Shown here piece by piece: positions 27,652 to 36,099 of a stretch of DNA of 64,000 nucleotides. A model generated the notes under the pieces. That model ran no database searches. It saw only the letters and a list, made by a program, of their open reading frames with translations, and was not told the origin of the DNA. Both the position numbers and the translations under genes were made by a program. This DNA comes from Shewanella basaltis (lineage in GTDB: Bacteria; Pseudomonadota; Gammaproteobacteria; Enterobacterales; Shewanellaceae): NCBI RefSeq assembly GCF_023283885.1, contig NZ_JAKILA010000016.1, forward strand, positions 1 to 64,000. The letters run 5' to 3'. Every line of letters begins with the position of its first letter. Positions within the stretch are counted from its first letter, which is position 1.

Positions 27652-28329
27652 ATGAAAGTATTAATGGTATTAACCTCACACGATCAACTTGGTGACACAG
27701 GTGAAAAAACGGGCTTTTGGTTAGAGGAGCTTGCAGCTCCTTATTACACTTTTGCTGATAAAGGCATCGACGTGGTGTTAGCGTCACCCAAAGGTGGCTT
27801 ACCACCGCTAGACCCTAAAAGTGATGAAGCCGATTTTCAAACGGATGCAACACGTCGTTTTGCAGTTGATACAAAAGCCCAAGCATTACTGGCCAACACA
27901 CATGCGTTGGCGACAATCAATCTAGCTGATTTTGATGCCGTATTTTATCCAGGTGGCCATGGTCCTTTATGGGATTTAACCAACGACAAAGATTCTATCG
28001 CACTGATTGAAGCGTGTTACAACACAGACAAACTCCTTGGTTTAGTGTGTCATGCACCTGGTGTGCTTAAGTACCCTAAAAAAGCCGATGGCACACCGTT
28101 AGTTGCCGGTAAAAATGTTACTGGTTTTACCAACAGCGAAGAAGAAGCCGTGCAGCTAACCAACGTGGTACCGTTTTTAGTGGAAGACATGCTGCAAGAA
28201 AATGGCGCCACTTACAGCAAAGCAGATGATTGGCATCCTTATGCGGTTGTTGACGGCAAATTGATTACCGGCCAAAACCCCGCGTCTTCAGAGCTTGTTG
28301 CCGAGAAAATGTTAGCGATGCTGAGCTAA
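27652..28329 (+). CDS. DJ-1/PfpI-family protein (Hsp31-like glyoxalase/deglycase)
   Basis: 225 residues. Starts MKVLMVLTSHDQLGDTGEKTGFWLEELAAPYY, typical of Hsp31-like DJ-1 proteins, with the family Glu in the early segment. FDAVFYPGGHGPLWDL precedes the nucleophile elbow GLVCHAPG (Cys near 126, followed by His), and GKLITGQNPASS closes the domain. Such proteins detoxify methylglyoxal or repair glycated products. A ribosome binding site (aagga) precedes the ATG. It is divergent to the OhrR-like gene and 94 bp upstream of a GST gene, which suggests an electrophile/oxidative stress locus. Confidence 0.85.
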   Translation: MKVLMVLTSHDQLGDTGEKTGFWLEELAAPYYTFADKGIDVVLASPKGGLPPLDPKSDEADFQTDATRRFAVDTKAQALLANTHALATINLADFDAVFYPGGHGPLWDLTNDKDSIALIEACYNTDKLLGLVCHAPGVLKYPKKADGTPLVAGKNVTGFTNSEEEAVQLTNVVPFLVEDMLQENGATYSKADDWHPYAVVDGKLITGQNPASSELVAEKMLAMLS

Positions 28330-28370
28330 CCCAAATTTGCTCGAGTAGCAGATTAACCAGTACATCCATT

Positions 28371-28398
28371 AGCCCAGTGACATGTTATTGGGCTGATT
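28371..28398 (+). terminator. Weak terminator between DJ-1 and GST genes
   Basis: Stem agccca / tgggct (28371-28376, 28389-28394) with a 12-base loop and tttt close behind. It may only partly stop transcription into the GST gene at 28424. Confidence 0.5.
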
Positions 28399-28423
28399 TT
28401 ATTGCTTAAAGGAAGGATGGCAA

Positions 28424-29038
28424 ATGATTAAATTACACCATTTAAATAAGTCACGTTCAAAACGCATTATTTGGTTACTCGAAGAACTCGGCGTGGAGTA
28501 TGAGTTAGTTGCTTACCAGCGCGATGCAAAAACTTTTTTAGCGCCAGAATCGCTTAAAAACGTTCACCCGCTAGGCAAATCACCCGTGCTTGAGGCTGAC
28601 GGTTTGACTATTGCAGAGTCTGGTGCGATTACACAATACCTTATTGAAACCTATGGCGCAGATAAATTAATGCCAGCTAAAGGCAGTGCTGATTACATTG
28701 ACTACATACAATGGATGCACTTTGCCGAAAGCTCGGCTGCCTTACCCTTGTTGTTAAAAATATTTGTCAACATGGAAGGCGGTGAAACTCGATTTATTGG
28801 TAAGTATGCCGATGTCGAGGCACAGAAAGTGATAAGTTATGTGGATAAGCGACTTGAAGGAAAGCGTTATCTTGTTGGCGACAGCCTAAGCGGCGCCGAC
28901 ATCATGATGTCGTTTATTGCAGAGTTGGTTGGGCAAAATGGCGACTTTGAAAAGTACCCCAATATTGCTCAGTATTATCAACAATTATTGACTCATGAAG
29001 CGTTTAAGCAGGCGCTGAAAATCGAAGCTGATAATTAA
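28424..29038 (+). CDS. Glutathione S-transferase family protein
   Basis: 204 residues. The thioredoxin-fold half (1-78) has HHLNKSRSKRIIWLLEELG with the catalytic Ser region, the cis-Pro segment GKSPVLE and the glutathione-binding ESGAITQYL. The helical half (85-204) ends with SGADIMMSF...KYPNI..YY. It conjugates glutathione to electrophiles in the cytoplasm; the substrate is unknown. Ribosome binding site aaggaagg before ATG. Its position behind the DJ-1 gene supports a detoxification role. Confidence 0.85.
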   Translation: MIKLHHLNKSRSKRIIWLLEELGVEYELVAYQRDAKTFLAPESLKNVHPLGKSPVLEADGLTIAESGAITQYLIETYGADKLMPAKGSADYIDYIQWMHFAESSAALPLLLKIFVNMEGGETRFIGKYADVEAQKVISYVDKRLEGKRYLVGDSLSGADIMMSFIAELVGQNGDFEKYPNIAQYYQQLLTHEAFKQALKIEADN

Positions 29039-29055
29039 CATATACCGGCAAGACG

Positions 29056-29081
29056 AAAGGCGGATTTGATTCGCCTTTTTT
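29056..29081 (+). terminator. Rho-independent terminator after GST gene
   Basis: aaaggcg...cgcctttttt hairpin with a U-run, 18 bp after the stop codon of the GST gene. Confidence 0.85.
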
Positions 29082-29207
29082 ATACGTATAAAAAACAAAC
29101 TCGTTACACAGTAAAAACGGGTAAAGTTATTGAGCAAAGTTTGTTCAGCATCATACTAAGGTGTTAGAATAATGGCTGGTTGGTAAGATTTTTGTTTAGG
29201 ATTGTCT

Positions 29208-29813
29208 ATGTCTACTTTATCTAGAGAAGAGTTAGCCTACTTTAGCGATGTGTTTTCGCCAGAGTCTTCTGGTGATTCTGAAGATAATGTATTTTCAAAA
29301 CATTCGCTGAGCGTAGCAACTGAAATTCCACAAGTGTTATCACACATATTGGGTAACGCTAAACTCACCCTATTGGCAGAAATAAGCTATTACCGCTTGT
29401 GGTTTCCATTGCAATTAAAGCAAGATGAGTTTGGTCAGTTTACGCCAGAACTCGGTATTCCTGAAGTGGTCGACATGCGTGGCGGTGAACGAAGTTGGCG
29501 TATAGATGACTTAAAAGATGTACGAGTCATGGACAACGAAACGTCCAAATTTGTAGAGGTGTTGTCTTTGTCTAGTTCAGGCATCACCATAAAAATCCCA
29601 AAAGAGCTCGATACTAAATCGCCACGCCATACTCAGCTTATTTTACCTAACGGCACTCATGTTGATATGGAGTTTGAACCCGTCAGAACGGAAAATGGCG
29701 TGATGGCAGCAAAAATTAGCGCAGAAGGTGAGTCGCGCCAACTTTTAAGGCAGTTTTTGTTTAGCCAGCATAAAGCCAAGTATTCACATCTTTATGAAAA
29801 CATTAACCGTTAA
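29208..29813 (+). CDS. PilZ-like domain protein
   Basis: 201 residues, cytoplasmic. The C-terminal half contains VLSLSSSGITIKIPKE (about 123-138), which fits the D/NxSxxG strand of PilZ cyclic-di-GMP receptors, followed by beta strands. The N-terminal half (AKLTLLAEISYYRLWFPLQLKQDEFG) fits the preceding YcgR-N-like or PilZ strands. The usual RxxxR motif before it is not obvious, so cyclic-di-GMP binding is uncertain. Start at 29208 or the TTG at 29202. Its last 11 bp overlap the convergent gene at 29803. Confidence 0.55.
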   Translation: MSTLSREELAYFSDVFSPESSGDSEDNVFSKHSLSVATEIPQVLSHILGNAKLTLLAEISYYRLWFPLQLKQDEFGQFTPELGIPEVVDMRGGERSWRIDDLKDVRVMDNETSKFVEVLSLSSSGITIKIPKELDTKSPRHTQLILPNGTHVDMEFEPVRTENGVMAAKISAEGESRQLLRQFLFSQHKAKYSHLYENINR

Positions 29814-30642
29814 CTTTAAAGTCTTTTGCTAATATCACTTTCATTGCATTGATAAAGTCCAAATCATTTTTGGCTTGGATCAATTGGCACAATTCATCGC
29901 CCACCGTAGTGAATCGATAGTAAGTGAACAACAAGTGCTGCCCTTTAGGTTTTAAACTGATATTGGCATGGCACAAGGTTAATTGAATCTCTTCGTTACG
30001 GTTTAATAAGCCGGTTTCAAACTCACTTTTATGTAAAATCCCCGCATCGACCAGGGTTAAAATATTTGAATAAGGCAAGCCAAATTGCGACAAGCCAAAG
30101 TTAGCTTGGTTGTGTTTACGAAAATATTGAGTCAGCCCACCATTTAGCCGATAACCACTTAATAGCTTAAACCTCGGTTCAGTGTTTATTTTTACCGACA
30201 TGCCCAACGCTTTTTCAAAAATCTGTGCTTCGCGCAAGGTTAATTGCTTTAACACTGCTAACGTGCGCAGGCTAAAGTTGCCAGGATTGACGATTTCGCT
30301 TGCTAAAATCCGCGCCCACAAATCTTGCATTTTACGATTGTGTATTTGTTCTGCCATTTGAAAAAACTGATAACGCCAGTCTGGGTCTAACTCAACGCCA
30401 GTCACATCTGAGGGAGTATAATTAAGGGCGAGGGCAAAAATACTCTCAAGATTACTTTGATGCTGGCTAAGTTGTTTACGCAGACGATGCTCAGCACGCT
30501 CTGCGATAGATGCCGATGATGGACGATATTCATCTTCGCTTGCTAAACCAATAACACGCCCGAGTAACAACGCCTTTTTACGTGCAGACACTTGCGTATT
30601 GTCATCGGGTAGATCTATTACGTCCATATCAGCCATAACCAT
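29803..30642 (-). CDS. Conserved protein, TIGR03899-like
   Basis: 277-279 residues, no signal peptide and no membrane span. The sequence SIAERAEHRLRKQLSQHQSNLESIFALAL...WRYQFFQMAEQIHNRKMQDLWARILASEIVNPGNFSLRTL resembles a family I recall as TIGR03899, close to DUF2806, with unknown function. Two in-frame ATGs (30642, 30636) cannot be separated. It overlaps the end of the PilZ-like gene by 11 bp on the opposite strand. Confidence 0.6.
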   Translation of the reverse strand: MVMADMDVIDLPDDNTQVSARKKALLLGRVIGLASEDEYRPSSASIAERAEHRLRKQLSQHQSNLESIFALALNYTPSDVTGVELDPDWRYQFFQMAEQIHNRKMQDLWARILASEIVNPGNFSLRTLAVLKQLTLREAQIFEKALGMSVKINTEPRFKLLSGYRLNGGLTQYFRKHNQANFGLSQFGLPYSNILTLVDAGILHKSEFETGLLNRNEEIQLTLCHANISLKPKGQHLLFTYYRFTTVGDELCQLIQAKNDLDFINAMKVILAKDFKVNG

Positions 30643-30982
30643 CCAAAATAAATTTAACGAACTGATTTAAAAGGCGCCTGAGTTGGCGCCTCGTTAATGT
30701 TTTGCTGTTTGTTTGCGCCGTAAAATCAAATAAACGCCTGTTTTTTTGATTGCCATCGACGCTATTTCAATATGATTTATCGCCTCAATATGAGTTTAAC
30801 TATGCCCTAGATTTATCTCATTTCCAACTAAATGCGTCGTTATTTAATGGCGATAATCCACTCTTGTACAGCGCTAATATAGCGCACTTCACCCTGGTTT
30901 TATGCGTGTGAGTACACAAGGAAATAAGCTGTAATAGTGAGTGAACGCCAATCTTTACAAAGTAAATAGAAATGTAAATTGT

Positions 30983-31001
30983 AATGCGAATTATTATCAA
31001 T
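30983..31001. promoter_or_regulatory. Candidate Fur box upstream of porin/imelysin/DUF1111 operon
   Basis: aatgcgaattattatcaat fits the gammaproteobacterial Fur pattern AATGANAATNATTNTCATT at all fixed positions except two. It lies 65 bp upstream of the porin start, with an AT-rich promoter-like region around it. The rest of the 424-bp gap (30643-31066) has one palindrome (aggcgcc..ggcgcct, 30671-30690) but no gene. Confidence 0.7.
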
Positions 31002-31066
31002 ATGTGTATGGTTGTGTGCAGTTTTTGAAAATTGTTAACGCGTTGTGCGTTTTGTTGGAGAGATAA

Positions 31067-32464
31067 ATGAACCTAAAGTTAACCTTGCTGGCGGTCTCTG
31101 TCGCGAGTGCGTTCAGTCTAATGACTCAAGCGCAGGCAGCCACCGATCCAGAGACGTTAGCCAAAGCCATTGCCAAGCAAGAGGCTGAAATTGCTTTACT
31201 TAAACAACAATTGGCAACACTTGCAACAGAGCAAAAACAGCAACAGCAAAATAATACCGACGTTGCCAAGCAGGTTGAACAAGTATCGCACCATGTTGCT
31301 AAAGCAGATGACCGCTTTAGCCGCTTTAGCTTTGCATCCTATGGTACTGCCAATTACACCAGCGATGAATATTTCGATAACGTGCAAGATACCACTGGTG
31401 AGCGACGTAACCGCACCGATCTTGAGCGTATTGTGACTGAATTTGGCTATCAATTTACCGATCATTGGAGCATGGAAGTTGAAATCGAATACGAACATGG
31501 TGGTACAGGAACAGCATTAGAATATGACGGTTTTGACGAATTTGGTGAGTTTGAATCTGAGGTCGAAGCTGGCGGAGAGGTGCTTGTTGAAAAGGCTGAG
31601 ATCCGTTACCGCCCCAGCCAAGCGTTTGGGGTTAAGTTTGGTAATATCCACTTGCCAATGGGTTTAACTAGTATTTTACACAAACCTAATCAATACCTTA
31701 CGGTGCAGCGCCATAAAAGCGAAGCGGCAATGATGCCGGCCGTCTGGAATGAAAATGGCATTGGGGTTTACGGTGAAATTGCCGACTTTCATTACCAGGC
31801 TCAGGTGGTCAGTGGGTTAAATTCTGAATACTTCCGCACCTATGACTGGGTCGCTTCAGGCCACCAAAAACGCTTTGAACATGTCAACACTGATGATTTA
31901 GCCTTTGCGGGCCGTCTTGATTACGGCAATTTTAAAACGGGTAGTGCCGTTGGGGTGGCGTATTACTTTGGCAATACAAGTGGTAATAGACATAAAAGTA
32001 ACAAGTTAGATGACGATGGCGCACTGCGCATTGTGTCTGTTGCAGGCGCTTTTGTTGAAGGCCCGTGGATACTGCGTGGTCAATACCTCTATGGCACGTT
32101 AGATAACGCCGATGCCATTACGCAAGCCAATAAAACCACCCCTGGTTTACGCCCAGGCAACTTTGCGCAACTAGGGTCAGAGTCGCAATCATTCTTTGTC
32201 GAAGCCGGAGTCAAACTCGACGAATGGTTTGATTTACCCATGACCGTTTTTGCCAATATTGATTATTCCAACCCGCTTATGGATGTCGAAACCGGCACCG
32301 CAACCAAGCGTTATGAAAATACCTGGAGCAGTGTGGGTATTAACTACTTCCCAATCCCAGAAATTGTGATTAAAGCCGAAGGGGGGCTGCATCAAGTCGC
32401 CGTGGCGAGTATTCCAGACACCGAATTTTTTGCGTTAGGTGTTGGGTACCAATTTTCACTTTAA
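31067..32464 (+). CDS. Outer-membrane porin-like protein with N-terminal coiled coil
   Basis: 465 residues. Signal peptide 1-24 (..SLMTQAQA), then a Gln/Leu-rich coiled coil (about 30-75: EAEIALLKQQLATLATEQKQQQQ), then a beta-barrel with alternating strands (FSFASYGTANYTSDEYF ... FFALGVGYQFSL) ending in Leu after Phe-Ser, as outer-membrane barrels often do. Ribosome binding site ggagaga. First gene of an operon with imelysin (51 bp gap) and the DUF1111 enzyme. The barrel probably passes an iron or haem-related substrate; ligand unknown. Confidence 0.75.
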   Translation: MNLKLTLLAVSVASAFSLMTQAQAATDPETLAKAIAKQEAEIALLKQQLATLATEQKQQQQNNTDVAKQVEQVSHHVAKADDRFSRFSFASYGTANYTSDEYFDNVQDTTGERRNRTDLERIVTEFGYQFTDHWSMEVEIEYEHGGTGTALEYDGFDEFGEFESEVEAGGEVLVEKAEIRYRPSQAFGVKFGNIHLPMGLTSILHKPNQYLTVQRHKSEAAMMPAVWNENGIGVYGEIADFHYQAQVVSGLNSEYFRTYDWVASGHQKRFEHVNTDDLAFAGRLDYGNFKTGSAVGVAYYFGNTSGNRHKSNKLDDDGALRIVSVAGAFVEGPWILRGQYLYGTLDNADAITQANKTTPGLRPGNFAQLGSESQSFFVEAGVKLDEWFDLPMTVFANIDYSNPLMDVETGTATKRYENTWSSVGINYFPIPEIVIKAEGGLHQVAVASIPDTEFFALGVGYQFSL

Positions 32465-32514
32465 GTCAGTTTATTTAACGAGTACGACCTAAATTTATTA
32501 AATGGAGTTTTATT

Positions 32515-33666
32515 ATGCGTTTTAACTACACCGTAATCTCATTAGCATTAGTGGCTACATTATCTGCGTGTGGTGGTTCAGGTTCTGATTCTGGTGACAC
32601 AGAAACCCCAACAGTTGGCTTTAGTTTTGCCGCGACAGAGATGATCACCAACATTACCGATGACATTATTGTGGCCGGATATGCTGACTTGGCCGCCCAA
32701 GGCGATGCATTACTTTTAGCAACACAAACATTATTAACGTCAACTTCGCAGGCTGATTTAGTCGCCGCGCAAAACGCCTGGAAAGCCGCAAGACAACCCT
32801 GGGAGCAAGGCGAGGCGCATATTTTTGGCCCGGTAGATTCGTTAAGTATCGATCCGCACTTAGACAGCTGGCCGCTCAATACCACAGACTTACAAACTCA
32901 GTTGGACAACAGCGAAGGTTTTGATGCCGAAACCATTAAGGGGTGGAACGACGACGTGCAAGGTTTCCATACTATGGAGTACCTATTATTTGGCGACGGT
33001 GTGAATAGCAACACTAAACAAATTGCAGACTTAACCACCAAAGAGCGTGAGTATCTTATTGCCCTTGCAGAAGTGTTTCGTGACTATGCCGTACAGCTTG
33101 ATGACGCATGGCAAGTAAGCTACAACCCGCAAGACACCAATGCCTTACCTTATGCCGAGTTACTTAAAACGCCTGGTGATGCCAACAATGCGATTTATTC
33201 ATCTGAGCTTGCGGTGATTGAAGAATTAATTAACGGCATGATTGGCATTGTAGATGAGGTAGGTAACGGTAAAATTGCCGATCCATTTGGCGAGTCGCTA
33301 GCCACTGCCGACACGTCTAAAGTGGAGTCTCAATATTCTTGGAACTCGTTAACCGACTTTGCAGACAACATTATTGGTGTGCGCAATGTGTATCAAGGTG
33401 AGTTGACCGGCTCGGCCGATAAAACCGGGCTGATTGATTTTGTTGCTGCTGCCGATGCACAGTTATCTGCCCGAGTGGCGAGTGAAATTGACGATGCCAT
33501 TACTAAAATCCAGGCTATTTCTGGCACCACTGACATGCCATTTCGCCAAGCTATTTTGGATGAAGCGGGGCGCGAGCGGGTACAAACTGCCGTTGATGCC
33601 TTAACGACATTACAAACCTCTTTAGAGTCAGACGTACTTCCGCTGTTATCTGAGTGGAATTCATAG
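32515..33666 (+). CDS. Imelysin-family iron-regulated lipoprotein
   Basis: 383 residues. Lipobox LSACGGS puts the lipidated Cys at about 19. The body fits the imelysin/insulin-cleaving peptidase fold: AQNAWKAARQPWEQGEAHIFGPVD (about 85-108) and the GxHxxE motif GFHTMEYLLFGD near 152. Imelysins (IrpA, Algp7 type) are iron-regulated envelope proteins that probably bind metal rather than cleave protein. It sits between the porin and the DUF1111 dihaem enzyme, the arrangement usual for iron-responsive loci in marine proteobacteria. Confidence 0.9.
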   Translation: MRFNYTVISLALVATLSACGGSGSDSGDTETPTVGFSFAATEMITNITDDIIVAGYADLAAQGDALLLATQTLLTSTSQADLVAAQNAWKAARQPWEQGEAHIFGPVDSLSIDPHLDSWPLNTTDLQTQLDNSEGFDAETIKGWNDDVQGFHTMEYLLFGDGVNSNTKQIADLTTKEREYLIALAEVFRDYAVQLDDAWQVSYNPQDTNALPYAELLKTPGDANNAIYSSELAVIEELINGMIGIVDEVGNGKIADPFGESLATADTSKVESQYSWNSLTDFADNIIGVRNVYQGELTGSADKTGLIDFVAAADAQLSARVASEIDDAITKIQAISGTTDMPFRQAILDEAGRERVQTAVDALTTLQTSLESDVLPLLSEWNS

Positions 33667-33675
33667 TCTGTCTTT

Positions 33676-33708
33676 GTTTGGCCTATATCACTTTGGTGTA
33701 GGCCAAAC
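33676..33708 (+). other. Intercistronic hairpin between imelysin and DUF1111 genes
   Basis: gtttggccta (33676-33685) pairs perfectly with taggccaaac (33699-33708). There is no U-run after it, so it is more likely an RNA-stability or processing element than a terminator. It may set the ratio of the two products. Confidence 0.6.
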
Positions 33709-33774
33709 ATCACCGCCAACGCTTACCAAAACAACACAATTAGAGTAAGCGTGGATCATTTGAGTGAGCCTGTA

Positions 33775-35397
33775 ATGAATCATTTATCGACCCCCCCTTA
33801 TTTTTTATTAGCCTTGATGGGGCTAACCTTAACGGCATGTGGTGGCAGTGGCGACGACAGTGGCGCACCCACCACACCAACAGTGAGTTATCCATCTTAT
33901 ACAGATGTCATCGCGTTAGGCGGTGACACCACAACCTTTGATGCCAGTAACTCTGGGCATGGATTTTCTACCCCGTCATTAAACTTAACCGAAGATGAGC
34001 TTGCATTGCACCTAGAGGGCGATGCTAATTTTGAAGCGTCATTTACCACTGCACCTAACAGCGAACACCCAGAGTTAGATGGTTTAGGGCCGGTATTTAA
34101 TAACGCCGATTGTAATTCATGCCATCAACGTGATGGCCGAAACTCAACGCCGTTTTTAGCGGCTGACCAAACTCGAGTCAAACTCGACTCTTCTGCTGGG
34201 ATTTTTTTACGGATCAGCAAAGCTTCCGATCAACCCTGTACCGTTGGTACGGCAGACAACCAATATTGCGCCCCCATTAAGGTGCCTGATTTTGGCGACC
34301 AACTCTTTCATCGTGGGGTATTAAAAGCCCGTGCCGATTGGCAAAACAATGCGTTTGTCGGCCAGGCCGATGTGTATTTATCTTATGAACGTCACGATGT
34401 GACTTATGCCGACGGTGTAGTCGTTAGCCTTAAAAAACCGATTTTTGAGGTTGAAAATCCCTACGACGCACCCGGCGAAACCAAACAAAGCGCCAATGTT
34501 ACCTCCAATTTATTGCAAGACGATGTGTTAATGGGCTGGCGTAATGGCATGCCAGTCTTTGGCCTAGGGTTACTCGAAGCCATCCCAGAAGCGAGTATTC
34601 TGGCAAATGTCGATGCAGATGACAGCAACAACGACGGCATTTCAGGCCGTGCAAATTGGGTATTTGATGCAGTAAAAGCGCAGCAAGGTGACGAAAATCC
34701 CGTCTCTTTAGGCCGATTTGGCTGGAAAGCCAATACCCCTAGTGTGCGGGTACAATCGTTAGGTGCTTTACGAGGCGACATTGGTATCACTAACCCACTG
34801 TTTCCCGATGAAAGTGTCGCTGGCACCAGTTTGCACGACTCGTATTTAACGCGAACTGGGTTTATTGATACTGGCGAAGATGCCAATGGCGAGCCTGAAG
34901 CCAGTGCAGCATTTAGTGATTCGGTGGTTTTTTATGCCGAAACATTAGCCGTGCCAGCAAGGCGCAATGTTGACGATAGCGATGTTCGCGAAGGTGCGCG
35001 GCTGTTTGAACAGCTTAATTGTAGCGGTTGTCATACACCGTCGTTTGTCACCAAAACCTCGGGCGATATTGGTGGTTTACCGATGAGTGACAGTTTAAAA
35101 GGCCAAACGATTTATCCATTTAGTGACATGTTGTTACATGACATGGGCGAAGGCTTAGCCGATGGACGGCCAGACTTTTTAGCCGACGGTAACGAGTGGC
35201 GCACCCGCCCATTATGGGGCATTGGGTTAACGCAAACGGTTAATCCGCAAGCGGGTTTTTTACATGATGGCAGGGCCGCAACACTAGAAGAAGCTATTTT
35301 ATGGCATGGTGGAGAAGCGCAGCAATCAACTGATGAGTTTATGGCACTCAGTCAAGATGAGCGTAATCAAGTGATTGTGTTTTTACGCTCGTTATAA
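33775..35397 (+). CDS. DUF1111 dihaem oxidoreductase (thiol-oxidoreductase-like lipoprotein)
   Basis: 540 residues. Lipobox LTACGGSG near residues 18-24. First haem motif CNSCH about residue 114 (NNADCNSCHQRDGRN), second CSGCH about residue 420 (LFEQLNCSGCHTP). GFLHDGRAATLEEAILWHGGEA near the C-terminus is the family's conserved end. Members are annotated as putative thiol oxidoreductases or c-type dihaem proteins and usually neighbour imelysin. I prefer the ATG at 33775 to the GTG at 33751, because it begins the lipoprotein signal. Last gene of the Fur-linked operon; a terminator follows. Confidence 0.85.
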   Translation: MNHLSTPPYFLLALMGLTLTACGGSGDDSGAPTTPTVSYPSYTDVIALGGDTTTFDASNSGHGFSTPSLNLTEDELALHLEGDANFEASFTTAPNSEHPELDGLGPVFNNADCNSCHQRDGRNSTPFLAADQTRVKLDSSAGIFLRISKASDQPCTVGTADNQYCAPIKVPDFGDQLFHRGVLKARADWQNNAFVGQADVYLSYERHDVTYADGVVVSLKKPIFEVENPYDAPGETKQSANVTSNLLQDDVLMGWRNGMPVFGLGLLEAIPEASILANVDADDSNNDGISGRANWVFDAVKAQQGDENPVSLGRFGWKANTPSVRVQSLGALRGDIGITNPLFPDESVAGTSLHDSYLTRTGFIDTGEDANGEPEASAAFSDSVVFYAETLAVPARRNVDDSDVREGARLFEQLNCSGCHTPSFVTKTSGDIGGLPMSDSLKGQTIYPFSDMLLHDMGEGLADGRPDFLADGNEWRTRPLWGIGLTQTVNPQAGFLHDGRAATLEEAILWHGGEAQQSTDEFMALSQDERNQVIVFLRSL

Positions 35398-35423
35398 TCA
35401 AGGTTACATGTAACATGACGACT

Positions 35424-35450
35424 TACCCTAGCGGGTTAGCTAGGGTATTT
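35424..35450 (+). terminator. Terminator after DUF1111 gene
   Basis: taccctagc, loop gggtta, gctagggta, then tttt. A 9-bp stem located 27 bp past the stop codon. Confidence 0.85.
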
Positions 35451-35572
35451 TGTGTATTACTTCACATTGCTACCATAGCGGGTTGCAATGGCGTGATCGG
35501 TTTCATGTAAATTTGTTATTCAGTCAGCTAAGATATTGTATTACTTTTAAATGATTTCAATTTGAGGTCAGC

Positions 35573-36094
35573 ATGAGTCATATTTTACTGATCCACTCAA
35601 GTGTTCATGGTTATACACAAAAAATATGTGAATACCTTAAAGGCAAGCTAGAAGCCCAGCAGCAACAGGTTACCATTGCGCCCCTGTCTGAGGTGCCTGA
35701 GCTAGCCAAGTTCGACAAAGTGTTTATCGGGGCCAGTATTCGCCACGGTAAGCACCGTCCAGCCCTATACCAGTTTATTGAAGATCACCGTAAAGAGTTA
35801 GAAAGCATCCCCAGTGGATTCTTTTCTGTCAGCTTAGTGGCGCGTAAACCGCTTAAAAACACCCCACAAACAAACATGTATATGCAGCAGTTTTTAAGCC
35901 AAAGCGTATGGCAACCTAAGCTTTTACAAGTGTTTGGCGGTAATTTAGATTACCAAGGCTATGGAGCAATGGACCGTAATATTATTCGCTTTATTATGTG
36001 GATAACCAAAGGGCCTACCGACCCCAATACCAAAGTCGAGTTTACTGATTGGCAAAAAGTCGATGAATTTGCTCAGCAAATGATAGAGGCTTAA
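35573..36094 (+). CDS. hemG: Menaquinone-dependent protoporphyrinogen IX oxidase
   Basis: 173 residues, flavodoxin-like. LIHSSVHGYTQKICEYL at 5-21 is the FMN phosphate loop, FDKVFIGASIRHGKHRPALYQF at 50-71 the second FMN contact, and FFSVSLVARKP with the long insertion near 90-130 distinguishes HemG from ordinary flavodoxins. It oxidises protoporphyrinogen IX in haem synthesis at the inner membrane and passes electrons to quinone. The next gene starts 5 bp later and encodes a b-type cytochrome-like membrane protein, which suggests coupling to the respiratory chain. Confidence 0.9.
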   Translation: MSHILLIHSSVHGYTQKICEYLKGKLEAQQQQVTIAPLSEVPELAKFDKVFIGASIRHGKHRPALYQFIEDHRKELESIPSGFFSVSLVARKPLKNTPQTNMYMQQFLSQSVWQPKLLQVFGGNLDYQGYGAMDRNIIRFIMWITKGPTDPNTKVEFTDWQKVDEFAQQMIEA

Positions 36095-36099
36095 CCGTC

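Noticed and set aside
30671..30690. Palindrome aggcgcc/ggcgcct between divergent genes
   Set aside because: It lies in the leader of the TIGR03899-like gene; no U-run in a useful position and no known operator, so no function assigned.
34461..34886. 141-codon frame opposite the DUF1111 gene
   Set aside because: Antisense shadow without ribosome binding site or family resemblance.
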